From contig OY997593.1 of NCBI GenBank assembly GCA_963921825.1, positions 45,833,111 to 45,897,110 on the forward strand: a stretch of DNA of 64,000 bases, read 5' to 3'. Made by a program: the position numbers and the translations under genes. Positions 21,416 to 33,205 of the stretch are shown one piece after another. Under the pieces are notes generated by a model. It saw nothing but the letters and a program-made list of their open reading frames with translations, was not told the origin of the DNA and ran no database searches. Each line of letters starts with the position of its first letter. Within the stretch, counting starts at the first letter, position 1. Origin of the DNA: Erodium maritimum. Its lineage: Eukaryota; Streptophyta; Magnoliopsida; Geraniales; Geraniaceae.

Positions 21416-22940
21416 CGTGCTACCTTCGGGATTCACAAGACGGCGTTCAAAGTTTCGATTTTGTTTGAAAGTTTCGTTTTTGGCATGTTGTTTTGCTAAA
21501 TTGTTTGATAACATGTTTTAAATTCTTGTTTATGGATTTAATGCATGTAAAATGAATTTTTGAAAATTATTTCAAATCTGGAAATTTTTAATTTTTTTTT
21601 ATTTTTCGGGTCTCGGGAGCGGGACTCTCGGGGAGCCGAAACCGGGACCGAACGTGGCTCCGTTGGACGGAGCTAGGCCAAGCATGACCATTGGATGGTT
21701 GATATGCCAAGGATAAACCGTTTTGTTAGTTATGACGAGTTTGGAACCGTCATGACGAACTCGAAGATCAAATGTTCAAAAGTTTCATTTTTGAACGGTT
21801 TCGATAAACCGAGCATCAAAAAATTTCGAAATGGCTATTAATTAAAACCGGAAAATCACATGATGTTTGATCACATGCTTGTTTGATAACACGATGTGTG
21901 ATGTGATGTTGGCATGGTGTACATAATATTATTTATCGCTTTTCACGGCCTGCGAGCCGTTAGAGTTAGCGTGTAATTATTCTTTCAAGGTGTAGCTGTC
22001 GAACCACTTGTTTGTAATATTTATTTATTCCCGACCTGCGAGTCGTGTATTAAATTGTAAATTTTTTTCTCAAGACGAAGAAAGGGCGAAAAGTCCATTT
22101 GGTGGCTTTTCGGGTTTTGACATCGGCTTGGAGTCGATGGAGCTGAAGAAGCTAGTGGGAGTTAGTTTAGGGGGCTATTATGTGCACATTTATCACTTTA
22201 TGCTTGGTTTAGTTTATGCATGATTAATTCTATGTGTTTTAGAATTGCATGCTTAACTTTATTTACTGAGCATATCACCTCACATGCAAAGATAAAATTG
22301 GAATTTTAATCCTTGTGTGTGAGCCCTTAGAATCGTCATTACATTGGATGTAGTTGACGGGTTCGAAGGAAGAATTACATTGGATGTAATTTGAGGCATC
22401 ATTGCATTTGGAATGTAGTTGATGTGCTCATCGCATCTAGGATGTGTCGAAGTTTTAAACACATTCGGACAAGTAAAAACGGGTCATGTCCGATACCTCC
22501 CAATTATCAACACCTTACTACCTCCCTTTCCTATGGGTGTCGTGCGCATTAGCGGAGCATCTATGGGAAAGCGGGGTAGTAGGTTTGGACGGCATATGTG
22601 GGTGTCGTGCGCATTAACGGAGCACCTACATAGTGACGGTCCATAGTTGAGAATTGGTGGACCCTACTACGATTCTCAGCCTGAGGTTGAGCTAGGGTAA
22701 CAGATAGGGTAAGCCGTGTACATAAGTACATACCCTAGCCAAGAGTCACATTGGATGTGATTGGATGGAGTCCTACCTACATAGCTCGATTAAGTGGTGA
22801 GCATTAGTTCAGCTTAATCGAGTGAATCAAGGATCTTGGTTTCAGATTCTAAAGGTTTAGAATCGATTGTTGGTGTTTAAGCTTGATCTTCATAAAATTT
22901 ATTCAGTTTACTGATTGAATTTTATTGGTTGTAGATCAAA
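21416..22940 (+). other. Long untranslated leader of the copia element
   Basis: About 1.5 kb lies between the primer-binding site and gag. It contains short repeated pieces: a CATTGGATGTA string several times in 22345-22430, and a GTGTCGTGCGCATTA string twice (about 22538 and 22603), each followed by a CGGAGCA string. I see no coding sequence. Confidence 0.5.
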
Positions 22941-23460
22941 TGGCAAATTCAGCGAACATTAATAGTTTGTCATTAAAAACCATTCTTGACAGGGTCAAGC
23001 TAAATGGGACAAACTATTTGAACTGGTACAAATTTTTTATGATAGTCCTCAAGTCTGAACGCAAAGAATATGTCCTTAACAAGGCTGTCTCTGAGACCAT
23101 ATCAGAGTTACATGAAGTGTCATTAACTGCTGAGAAGAATATATCAGGGATCTGGGATCCAAGGATATTCTGATGGTCAACAAGGGAATTGGAAGTGGCA
23201 AGGGCGGGGCCCATTCGCACTTGGCAGGAAGATGAGACACCTGAGAATGTCTGCTTCTACTGCCAATAGTCTGGTCATTGGAACCGAGATTACAGGAAGT
23301 TCACGGATGATCTAAAGAAGGGCAGTGGGATTGCACCTTCATCAAATAGCCTGGATGATCTGAAGAAGGGCAGTAGGACTGCGCCTTCATCAGGAAACCT
23401 GGATGATCTAAGGAAGGGCGGTGGGACCGTGCCTTCATTCGATATTAACTCTATAGAGCT
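22941..23460 (+). pseudogene. copia gag remnant with a triplicated segment
   Basis: It starts at ATG 22941 (MANSANINS...). The N-terminal Gag segment has LNGTNYLNWYKF, typical of plant copia Gag. The frame stops at 23173, and most of the capsid part is deleted. A zinc-knuckle remnant then reads CFYCQ, a stop, SGHWNRDY: the last Cys is Tyr and a stop sits inside. Next come three tandem copies of a roughly 51-60-bp segment (about 23305-23445) encoding DDLKKGS-x-x-APSS-like repeats. Confidence 0.7.
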
Positions 23461-24560
23461 ACATCTATCTACTTCCAAAGATTCATGGGTATTAGATACC
23501 AACACTGAATCTCACACATGCACTAATATGTATGGTGGCTGAAAGTAAGAGAGGTTTGGAAAGCATGAAGTGGACCTTAGAGTTGTGGCAACTGTTGTAG
23601 GATCCGTGAGTCTTGCTTTGCCAAGTGGTCTTTTCTTAGTATTGTATAATGTATATTGCATACCTACTTTTAGTAGGAATATTATTTATGTATCCGTGTT
23701 TGACAAGGAAGGATATAATGTTAGTATTGGAAATGGAGTTTTCAATGTTCTATGCAATGATATGTTTTATACCAGTACTGACTTGGTTGGAGGATTGTAC
23801 ATATTAGATATGGGTAACAATGCCTCAAGTTCTATACATTACGTTAATACTAAGAGGTCTAAATCCAACGATTTAAACCTAACTCTGTTATGGCCCTGTC
23901 ATTTGGGCCGCATAAACAAGAAGCGCCTATCAGCACTTCAGAAGTGCGGGCTTCCAGGTTCATTCGAATTCCATTCGATCGATAGGTGCAAGGTTTATTT
24001 TATTGAAAAAATGACTAAAGTGCCCTTTATCGATCGCGATGAAAGGGCGGGTGAATTATTGGGGCTGATACACTCGAATGTGTGTAGACCAATAAGTTCA
24101 CTTGCCAGGAGGGGTTTTAGCTACTTTATCACATTTACTGATGATTACAGTAAATGTGGTTATGTTTATTCGGTAAGACATAAGTCTAAAGCCTTTTATA
24201 AATTCAAAGAGTTTAAGACGAAAGTAGAAAACCAGCTCGACAAAGGTATTAAGACACTTCGATTGGATCGAGGTGGAAAATACTTCACCACAGAGTTATT
24301 AGATCATCTAAAAGCGAATGGGATCCTTTTGGAATGGACTCCTTCTGGGACACTGTAGTTGAAAGGTGTAGCCAAACGGAGAAATCAGACATTGTTAGAC
24401 AATGGTCCGTTCCATGATTAGTTGGACTGATCTCCCAATCTCTTTCTGGGGTTATGCTCTAGAGACGACTGCATTCATAGTGAATCGGGCTTCGACGAAG
24501 GGTGTGGAAGGGACACCATTTTAAAAATGGTACGGGAAGATGCCCACTTTGTCCTTCCTA
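23461..24560 (+). pseudogene. copia protease and integrase, decayed
   Basis: The protease active site reads WVLDTNTESH, where D-T/S-G is expected, so the glycine is lost. A frame change follows. The 23570-24358 frame carries the GAG-pre-integrase region (LWPCHLGRINKKR...; the HHCC zinc site is incomplete) and the integrase core with TFTDDYSK and LRLDRGGKY. The third catalytic residue (E of VAERRN-type motifs) is lost: the text after the stop at 24356-24358 reads LKGVAKRRNQT. Further frame changes follow to about 24560. Confidence 0.75.
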
Positions 24561-25927
24561 AAGATTTGTGGTTGCGAGGCTTATGTGAAACATTTGGTTT
24601 CGACTAAGCTCGAACCAAGATCTGAGATATGCACCTTCGTGTGGTATCCCAAAGCAACAAGGGGATACTACTTCTACAATCCCAGTGAGAACATGTTGTT
24701 CGTTACTTGGGGTGGGGTCTTTATGGAAAAGGAGTTTTGTTTCCAAAGACGTCATTGGGATGACTGTGCATCTCGAAGAAATTCAGGATGGTACAGATCT
24801 GTCTAAACCAATTGACAACCCAGTAGAAAGGAGCGAGAGATTGTCGTAGAGTAAGAACCAATTCCTGTTACAATTCCGAAAGGTCCAAGGCGATTTGAAA
24901 GGATCAATCATCCACCTCCAAGATATGGTATCCGGAGGTGACAATGAAGTCATGGTGGATCACGATGATCCAGCCACCTTTCAGGAAGTCGTGGATGGGC
25001 CCGACTCCGAGTTATGGCTAGGAGCCATGAGGGAGGAAATGCAATCCATGTCGGACAACCGAGTCTGGGAACCGATTGATCCCATCAATGGTGTGAGGAC
25101 CATCGGATGCAAATGGATCTTCAAGGTGAAGATGGACATGGACGGCAACCCTCTGACCTACAAAGCTCAACTGGTGGAGAAAGGTTATAGGCAGATCCAA
25201 TGGATTGACTATGAGGAAACCTTCTCCCTAGTGGCTATGGTCAAAATTGATCCAAATTCTTCTTGACATAACTGCGTATCATAATTACGAGATATGGAAA
25301 GTGGATGTCAAAACCGCTTTCCTAAATGGAAATTTGACTGAGTACGTTTGTATGTCTCGGCGCAAAGGTTTTGACGATCCGAAGAATAAGGGAAAGATAT
25401 ATAAGTTGTTGAAATCCATTTATGGATTGAAACGAACTTCTCAGAGTTGGATCCTTCGTTTTGATGAAGCTGTAATTGGATTTTGCTTAATCAAGAACGA
25501 GGATGAATCTTGCGTTTGTAAGAAGGCTAGTGGGAGCAAGAGTACCTTTCTGGTTCTCATTGAAAATGACATCCCAACCTTGCACGAGACTAAAGCTTGG
25601 TTGAGGAAGTGTTTTTCAATAAAAGACTTAGGCGATGCTTCTTATATCTTAAGGATTAAGATATGTAGAGATCGCACCAAGAGGGTCTTGGATTTAAGTC
25701 AGGGAACCTATGTGAACAAGGCATTGAGTAGGTTCTTAATGCTCGATTCAAAGAAAGGACTCTTACCCACTAGCCATGGCATTCATCACAGCAAGACTCA
25801 GTGTCCTAAGACACCTGATGAGCTGAAAAGGATGATGATAATCCTATGCGCCTGGGGCAGGATCGATCATATATGCCATGACATGTATGAGACCGGACGT
25901 CTCATAAGCCTTATGTTGTACCAGTAG
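24561..25927 (+). pseudogene. copia reverse transcriptase, catalytic box deleted
   Basis: Several frames give the RT domain: MREEMQSMSDNRVWE and GCKWIFKVK (25030-25130), ETFSLVA near 25220, then after a frameshift VDVKTAFLNGN, KSIYGLKR and SQSWILRFD. Where copia RT has LYVDDILL the sequence reads FLVLIENDIP (25549-25578): about seven residues including both catalytic aspartates are missing, in frame. The domain continues KDLGDASYILRIKI to a stop at 25925-25927. It cannot polymerise DNA. Confidence 0.8.
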
Positions 25928-26460
25928 ACATCAGTCTAACCCGGGGGAAAGATGATGCTGAACTAGTCGTCGAAGGATGAGTAGACGCTAGTTTTCCAAG
26001 ACAAATCCAGATGACTTTAGAAGTCAGTCAGGATATGTGTTTATGCTGAATGGTAGAGCTTTAGCGGGGAGAGCGTAAAGCAAGATACCATTGCCGAATC
26101 TATGACAGAGGCCAAGTACATGGATGCTGCAGAGGCAGCAAAGGAGGCTATGTGGATTTGGAAATTCACGGCAGGGTTGGGTGTAATTAAAAACCCATCC
26201 AGCCCGATGAATCCATTTTGCGACAACACAAGGGCCATTGCGCAACCTAAAAGCCCAGATCGTATAACAAATCCAAACATGTACTACGGCGTATCCACCT
26301 AATCAGAGAAATACTGAACTGAGGTGAAGTGAAGATAACATATATTGAAACAGATGATAACATAGCCAACCCTATGACTAAGGCAGTGTCACTGCTTAAA
26401 TATGTTAGACATGTAAAGTCGATGGGGACATATTGGAGTTTAGATTGGAACTAGGGCAAG
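25928..26460 (+). pseudogene. copia RNase H remnant and polypurine tract
   Basis: Pieces of RNase H remain in several frames: a TEAKYMDAAEAAKEAMWI segment, then CDNTRAIAQ (26102-26302) and the tail around DNIANPMTKAVS (26350-26400). A polypurine string, GGGCAAGTGGGAGAT, precedes LTR2. Stops and frame changes occur throughout, and many are shared with the second copy at 28157-29055. Confidence 0.75.
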
Positions 26461-26468
26461 TGGGAGAT

Positions 26469-28156
26469 AGTTAGTCTTAGTGCCTGTAGTTCAATCCTAA
26501 ATGTTCAAATGTATATATCATCGTTAGCAATAAAATTAAAGCGACTTTATATTACTTATGTGTTGGAGTAATATATCGATGTGGGTTCTGATCTATGCCC
26601 ACCATGCGAATAGAACCATAGATCGAGATAGATCACACTCGATGGGTCCCTAGTCAACAAAGCTTAACTAGAAGCGACTAGTATGAAAGATGGCTCTTTA
26701 TGGCTTACGTTCTGTTAGTCATTGGAATGGGATTCCGGAGTCTGATCATAGATATCATGTGAGACATGATATTGGATGACCCGACATGAATATGTGCCAT
26801 AGATCAAGTCATGAACATATTCATTGTCGTAGCTTGTCATGTATCCTTAGACCAAAGAGTCTTTGTGATCGATATGTAGTCAACAACTGAGTTTGACCTG
26901 GGCCTAATGTTGTCCGTAACAGGGCTTCCATAACGGCCAGGATTGGCTTGGGGACGGGCTACATGAGTGACACGAAAGACGGCTAAGGGTTTTATCCCTC
27001 ATACTGAGGTATGAGAAAGATATCGGTTCTCGGCCGCTTGATCGAGAGTGAGTGAAAGAATAGCATGGCCATGCACATGATACTAGGTATCATATATTCA
27101 GTCATCTCACATATCAAGGAACAGTGATTGAGAATAATAAGGATGACGGCTTTATGCCTTATCTCAATAAGGATATCGGAGATAAAAGGATAATGACAAG
27201 GACGACGGAAAGGTTAGAATCGACAGGGTCGATTCGTTATGCAGTGTCAGGCAATTCTAAAGTCTCGTTAGTTGCCACTTAAATACGATCAAGTAAATTG
27301 GGATTTTACGTTGATCTATTGACATGCATAAACCTAAGGGTCACACCGGAGGATGAAACTCATTGACACATTTATGGAGAATGGCCAAAAGGGAGTTGTC
27401 TCGGGACATGACCAAAACTGGGTTTTGGGTCATGTGCCCGTAAGTGAATAGGACTTTACAGATAGAGACAAGGCTTGGAGTCTTGGGATTGATCGCGTCG
27501 GATAATGTTGGACACTTCCGGTATGGAAGGCTTGGAGGCGATGAGCGAATCACGGGACCTCGTTGGAAATGGCCACGAGCCATGTTCCAAGAGGCCCATG
27601 AAAGGCCCATGCAACCAAGGCCCGTGGAACTAATTAATCAAGTCTTGATTAATTAGTACTAAGTAAGCAAGACAAGGATTAAGGTGTTGGTGATTCACCA
27701 CCTAACCCAATCTTGTCTTGCCATACTTTGTCCTATTTACACCTTACTTGACACCATACTTGTCCCATACCTTTAGTTGGACAAGTATGGGTTTTGTTAT
27801 GTTTAAGTCATCTTTTTTCAATATAACAAACACAAGACAAGAATAAGAAACACAACTTCTCTCTCCCTTCCCTTGCAATTTCGGGTTTGGCAAGCTCCCA
27901 CCTCCATTTTTGTGTTATTGAGTCCTCAAAGAGAAGAACTACGTGGCTTTGATTCCCATGTGGATACGTAGGCGTCTTGGAGACTCAATCCAATCATTCA
28001 TTACCCGGTGTTCTTGTTTTGGTAAGAACTAGTGCTGATTTTTTCTCATGTGAATCCATTCTTTGTTAGTTGTTTCATGTTTTTAATCGTCTCTTGATTT
28101 TCATTGATTTTCCGCTGCGAGTTGGTTCATCTCCAACCCTACCTCGAGACCCAACA
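26469..28156 (+). repeat. copia LTR2 (middle LTR)
   Basis: About 1688 bp, ending CCCAACA. The first base is changed: AGTTAGTC instead of TGTTAGTC. It acts as the 3' LTR of the first unit and the 5' LTR of the partial unit. Confidence 0.9.
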
Positions 28157-29055
28157 ATCCCAACCTTGCACGAGACTAAAGCTTGGTTGAGGAAGTGTTT
28201 TTCAATAAAAGACTTAGGAGATGCTTCTTATATCTTAAGGATTAAGATATGTAGAGATCGCAACAAGAGGGTCTTGGATTTAAGTCAGGGAACCTATGTG
28301 AACAAGGCATTGAGTAGGTTCTTAATGCTCGATTCAAAGAAAGGACTCTTACCCACTAGTCATGGCATTCATCTCAGCAAGACTTAGTGTCCTAAGACAC
28401 TTGATGAGCTGAAAAGGATGATGAGAATCCTATGCGCCTGGGGGCAGGATCGATCATATATGCCATGACATGTATGAGACCGGACGTCTCGTAAGCCTTA
28501 TGTTGTACCAGTAGACATCAGTCTAACCCGGGGGAAAGATGATGTTGAACTAGTCGTCGAAGGATGAGTAGACGCTAGTTGTCCAAGACAAATCCAGATG
28601 ACTTTAGAAGTCAGTCAGGATATGTGTTTATGTTGAATGATAGAGCTTTAGCTGGGAGAGCGTAAAGCAAGATACCATTGCCGAATCTACGACAGAGCCA
28701 AAGTACATGGATGCTGCAAAGGCAGCTAAGGAGGGTATATGGATTTGGAAATTCACGGCAGGGATGGGTTTAATTAAAAACCCATCTAGCCCGGTGAATC
28801 CATTTTGCGACAACACAAGGGCCATTGCGCAAGCTAAAAGCCCAGATCGCATAACAAATCCAAACATGTACTACGGCGTATCCACCTAATCAGAGAAATA
28901 CTGAACTGAGGCGAAGTGAAGATAACCTATATTGCAACAGATGATAACATAACTAACCCTTTGACCAAGGCAGTGCCGCTGCCTAAACATGTTAGACATG
29001 TAAAGTCGATGGGGACATATTGGAGTTTAGATTGGAACTAGGGCAAGTGGGAGAT
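28157..29055 (+). pseudogene. Partial second copia internal region (RT end and RNase H)
   Basis: An 899-bp near copy of 25571-26468. It begins with ATCCCAACCTTGCACGAG directly at the end of LTR2, right after the place where the YVDD box is missing in the first unit. It lacks primer site, leader, gag, protease, integrase and most of RT. It shares lesions with the first copy (for example the stop in TGTACCAGTAGACATC and the garbled segment before GATCGATCATATATGCC) and has a few of its own (one extra G near 28443). Confidence 0.88.
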
Positions 29056-30740
29056 TGTTAGTCTTAGTGCCCGTAGTTCAATCCTAAATGTCCAAATGTA
29101 TATATCATCGTTAGCAATAAAATTAAAGCGGCTTTATATTACTTATGTGTTGGAGTAATATATCGATGTGTGCTCTGATCTATGCCCACCATGCGAATAG
29201 AACCATAGATCGAGATAGATCACACTCGATGGGTCCCTAGTCAATAATGCTTCACTAGAAGCGACTGGTATGAAAGATGGATCTTTATGGTTTACGTTCT
29301 GTTAGTCATTGGAATGCGATTCCGGAGTCTGATCATAGATATCATGTGGGACATGATATTGGACGACCCGCCCTGAATGTGTGCCATAGATTAAGTCATT
29401 AACATATTCAGTGTCGTAGCTTGTCATGTATCCTTAGACCAAGGAGTCTTTGTGATCGCTATGTAGTCAACAACTGAGTTTGACCTGAGCCTAGCGTTGT
29501 CTATAACAGGGCTTCCATAACGGCCAGGATTGGTTGATGACGGGCTACATGAGTGACACGAAAGACGGCTAAGGGATTTATCCCTCATACTGAGGTATGA
29601 GAAACATATCGGTTCTCGGTCGCTTGATCGAGAGTGACTGAAAGAATAGCATGGCCATGCACATGATACTGGGTATCATATATTCAGTCATCTCACATAT
29701 CAAGGAACAATGATTGAGAATAATAAGGATGACGGCTCTATGCCTTATCTCAATCAGGATATCGGAGATAAAAGGATAATGACAGGGACGACGGAAAGGT
29801 TAGAATCGACAAGGTCGATTCGTTATGCAGTATCCGGCAATACTAAAGTCTCGTTAGTTTCCACTTAAATAGGATCAAGTAAAATGAGATTTTACGTTGA
29901 TCTATTGACATGCATAAACCTAATGTCACACCAGAGGATGAAACTCATTGACACATTTATGGAGAATGGCCAAAAGGGAGTTGTCTCGAGACATGACCAA
30001 AACTGGGTTTTGGGTCATGTGTCCGTAAGTGAATAGGACTTTACGGATCGAGACAAGGCTTGGAGTCTTGGGATTGATCGCGTCGGATAATGTTGGACAT
30101 TCCGGTATGGAAGGCTTGGAGGCGATAAGCGAATCACGGGACCTCGTTGGAAATGGCCACGGGCCATGTTCCAAGAGGCCCATGAAAGGCTCATGCAACT
30201 AAGGCTCATGCAACTAATTAATCAAGTCTTGATTAATTAGTACTAAGTAAGCAAGACAAGGATTAAGGTGTTGGTGATTCACCACCTAACGCAATCTTGT
30301 CTTGCCATACTTTGTCCTATTTACACCTTACTTGTCACCATGCTTGTCCCATGCCTTTAGTTGGACAAGTATGGGGTTTGTTATGTTTAAGTCATCTTTT
30401 TTCAACATAACAAACACAAGACAAGAATAGGAAACACAACTTCTCTCCCCCTTCCCTTGCAATTTCGGGTTTGGCAAGCTCCCACCTCCATTTTTGTGTT
30501 CTTGAGTCCTCAAAGAGAAGAAGTACGTGGCTTTGATTCCCATGTGGATACGTAGACGTCTTGGAGACTCAAGCCAATCATTCGTTAACCGTTGTTCTTG
30601 TTTTGGTAAGAAATAGTGCTGAATTTTTCTCTTGTGAATCCATTCTTTGTTAGTTGTTTCATGGTGTTAATCGTCTCTTGGTTTTCCTTTATTTTCCGCT
30701 GCGAGTTGGTTCATCTCCAACCTTACCTCGAGACCCAACA
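29056..30740 (+). repeat. copia LTR3 (outer 3' LTR)
   Basis: 1685 bp with an intact TGTTAG start and CCCAACA end, preceded by the polypurine tract and followed by AAAGG. A 13-base duplication near 30190 (GGCTCATGCAACTA repeated) and similar small changes distinguish the three LTRs. Confidence 0.92.
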
Positions 30741-30745
30741 AAAGG
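30741..30745. repeat. 5-bp target-site duplication of the copia array, right copy
   Basis: AAAGG, identical to 19728-19732. Confidence 0.85.
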
Positions 30746-31690
30746 ATCATCAACCAAAGTTCTCTACAAACAGAGAAAACAACAACACAAGGACGATCCA
30801 CTCAAGGAACCTCAAAACCAACAACACAATAATAGTCCACTCAGGGAACCTCAATACAACAAGACACAACCAAAGAAAGCATAGTCCAACTAGGGACTAC
30901 AAGGATAAACAACATCTGAAGGAAGAAGGGTTAACCCAACAAGAAAGGCCACCAATGACAACGAGAAGGAGTAAACCAAGCACCCCAGAACACCCGGGCA
31001 AGACAACAGCCACCACCAAGAATTGGCCACCAAGAAGAGCAAGCACACAAGAATCACTGCAAACCTAATCAGAGTTGAACCAAACTCTCTGTATCATTAG
31101 TAACCCTCAATTCTAGTGAGAGAGAGTACTAAAAACGCCGGTGGCCAGGACCACTATCAACAGATACAACATCAGTGAAGAATCAATGAGAAACACTAAT
31201 CCCAACAGATAAAACGAAAGGCTTCAGACCAAGAAACGGCCTTAAGGACTCACCGGCGGCCAACACCAACACCTAAGACCGGTGAGCTCGAACACCATAC
31301 AGCGGGTCGAGAAGAAGCGAAGCCAATCGAATCAAATGAAAGGATAATGATGGGAGAGGAATTACCATACAAAGATTAGTAGCAGCAAGGCATGCCACTG
31401 GAGTCCCCGAAAAGAAGTCCCATAAGCAGCTAGAGTAGCTCAGCAACGATCCACACCCACTAACTAGTCACCTCCTAAGCCCCGAGGAGGTCCACCGAAG
31501 AAACCGCAAAGCCAAATCAGCCTTCCGAGACGACGAAGCTCGCACTCAGCCCTCCGAAACCTAAATTCGGTAAACACCGAAAATAGGCCCAAAAAGGCAG
31601 AGGACCGGTATTTCTACCGAGAACGAGATCCGAACTCAAAACTGGCAGCAACAAGGTAGAAGTCATGAGAGACCTAAATAGGAATGTGAG

Positions 31691-31995
31691 CTGAGCGTTT
31701 CGAAACCGAGACATGTAACCCCTCACCGACTACAGCAAGGACCTGAAGGGGAAGGCCTGTAATGATACCGAGCTCGATCCAACCAAGACTCAGACAGAGA
31801 AGCCTCCGAAACCAGCAAAAGAGCAATTGAACAAACTATGCCTCTAAGAAAGAAGCAGCCCAAAGAGAACAGAATCCGGGGACTGAGGTTGTTGAGCTGA
31901 GCGTTCCGATACCAAGACTGGTAACCCCTCACCGGCCAACACCACTCGAGGACCTAAAGGAGAAGGCCAGTAATTATACCGAGCACAAACCGACC
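31691..31995. repeat. Imperfect direct repeat of about 100 bp inside the retroposon
   Basis: The segment from GAGCTGAGCGTT at about 31690 recurs at about 31892 with scattered changes. It includes TAACCCCTCACCG, then GGACCTGAAGG or GGACCTAAAGG, and ends near ACCGAGC. The spacing is about 200 bp. Only this part of the non-coding retroposon is internally duplicated as far as I can see. Confidence 0.6.
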
Positions 31996-33188
31996 TCAGC
32001 CCGGAAAAAACTGAAACTAGAACTACCACCCGAGACAAGATTGACGAAGGCCAACAGATGGCCACATCAATCCAACCTAACCACGAACAAGAAGCATCCC
32101 CGCGCACCCACGCACTCCTACTTTCGTCGGAGAGTCCCAAACAATGAGAGTCGAACACCCAGAAATGCACCCCTGAAGAAGAGAACAACCAATCGCCGGT
32201 CAGCACCAGACGAACCACCAACATAAACCGCAAGGAAGGGGGGAAACAATCTGAGTCTCTAACCAATCCGATATGGTGCATGCAAAGGGAGAGAAAAAGC
32301 ACACGAAGAAACCGGTCAATACAACAAACCGATCAGTGCCTTGGCAGAAGGAGGAAAAGATGACCCAGTTCAAAAACTGCGCACCCTGGCCCGAAACAGC
32401 AAGGCAGGCCCAAACAGTAGACCAGAATGGCCCAGCCCAAATACGACCCGACCCGGCCCGAATAGAAGTACCCGACCCGCCTTGACCGGGTTAGACCCAG
32501 ACCCGCTCAAACCAGCGTCCGACCCGCATCCCTACCCGGCCCACGGCCAGACCCGGCACACAGGTACACGCGGCCCACATCCACACCCGGCCCGGCCCAC
32601 ACCAAACCCTAGCAACAACATACCTGGCCCTAGAGATCTAACAGCCGCCACAAACTGACCTGCGTAGAACCCGACGCCGGCGACCAATTTCCTGACGCCG
32701 GCGAGCAGCAGTTCACCCGTGGCTGTTGAGCTCCTAAGATGACGAGACTCCAGAGAACTACACGACCTGGTTTCAAGAAGCTTCCAAGCGCGCAATCAAG
32801 GTTCGAACTCCGATCAATCTCCGACAAAGGACTGTAAGGCTAAGGACCCAAAGAACCTTGTCGGAGCTGTGTTCAACCGGGCAGATCCAAGAGGCCAGAG
32901 CCACCAGCAGCCGACAACGAGCTCAGCAGCGACGAGCAAGGGGAGAGCACCACCGGGGAAGAAGGAGGAGCTCCGAAGAGAGAAGAAAGAAGAGGAAAAG
33001 AAGGGAAAACAAAGGAAGGAACATGAGAGAGGGGTGGACCCCCACCGACGACATCCGTTGCCGACCGTCACCGGTGCAGGGTGCAGTCAAACGACGGCGG
33101 CGACTGGGCTTAGCTTTAAGGTTTTTTGGAGGTTGGGAGCGTTTTCTATGCAGCCAGTTTTGATGTCAATAATTGTCTACATGTTTTA

Positions 33189-33205
33189 TTTGGGTTTGAT
33201 TGATT
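33189..33205. repeat. 17-bp target-site duplication of the L1, left copy
   Basis: TTTGGGTTTGATTGATT occurs here directly before the T run (the complement of the A-tail) and again at 41091-41107. Confidence 0.85.

Larger units (their letters stand above)
19733..30740 (+). mobile_element. Ty1/copia array with three LTRs in one insertion
   Basis: Order: LTR1 (19733-21402), internal region (21403-26468), LTR2 (26469-28156), partial internal region (28157-29055), LTR3 (29056-30740). The outer ends are TG...CA with an identical 5-bp AAAGG on both sides. It is thus one integration event, or one insertion later enlarged by unequal recombination between LTRs. The partial internal region repeats 25571-26468 and starts directly at the last base of LTR2, without a primer-binding site. 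Pol is badly damaged and lacks the RT catalytic box, so the element depended on enzymes from elsewhere. Confidence 0.92.
19638..33178 (-). mobile_element. Long non-coding retroposon (minus), split by the copia array
   Basis: The 3' end is at the left: on the plus strand T(9), then GATCGGCAAATC (19638-19657), the complement of an A-tailed ...GCCGATC-A end. Bases 19647-19732 and 30741-33178 are the two parts, with the 11-kb copia unit between them. Joined, they give about 2.5 kb without a long conserved frame. The 5' part (minus) is pyrimidine- and GC-rich, with many GGCCCG and GACCCG strings, CGCCGGCG and a C/T-rich stretch near 33000. The same layout occurs at 39472-40981 and 58181-59075. The outer TSD is weak: ACATGCTTTGATT at 19627 against ACATGTTTTATTT at 33179, 10 of 13 matching. 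The right limit is therefore uncertain. Confidence 0.5.

Noticed and set aside
22925..23173. Intact Gag protein in the copia array
   Set aside because: Only the N-terminal segment is present; the frame stops before the capsid core and the zinc knuckle is broken.
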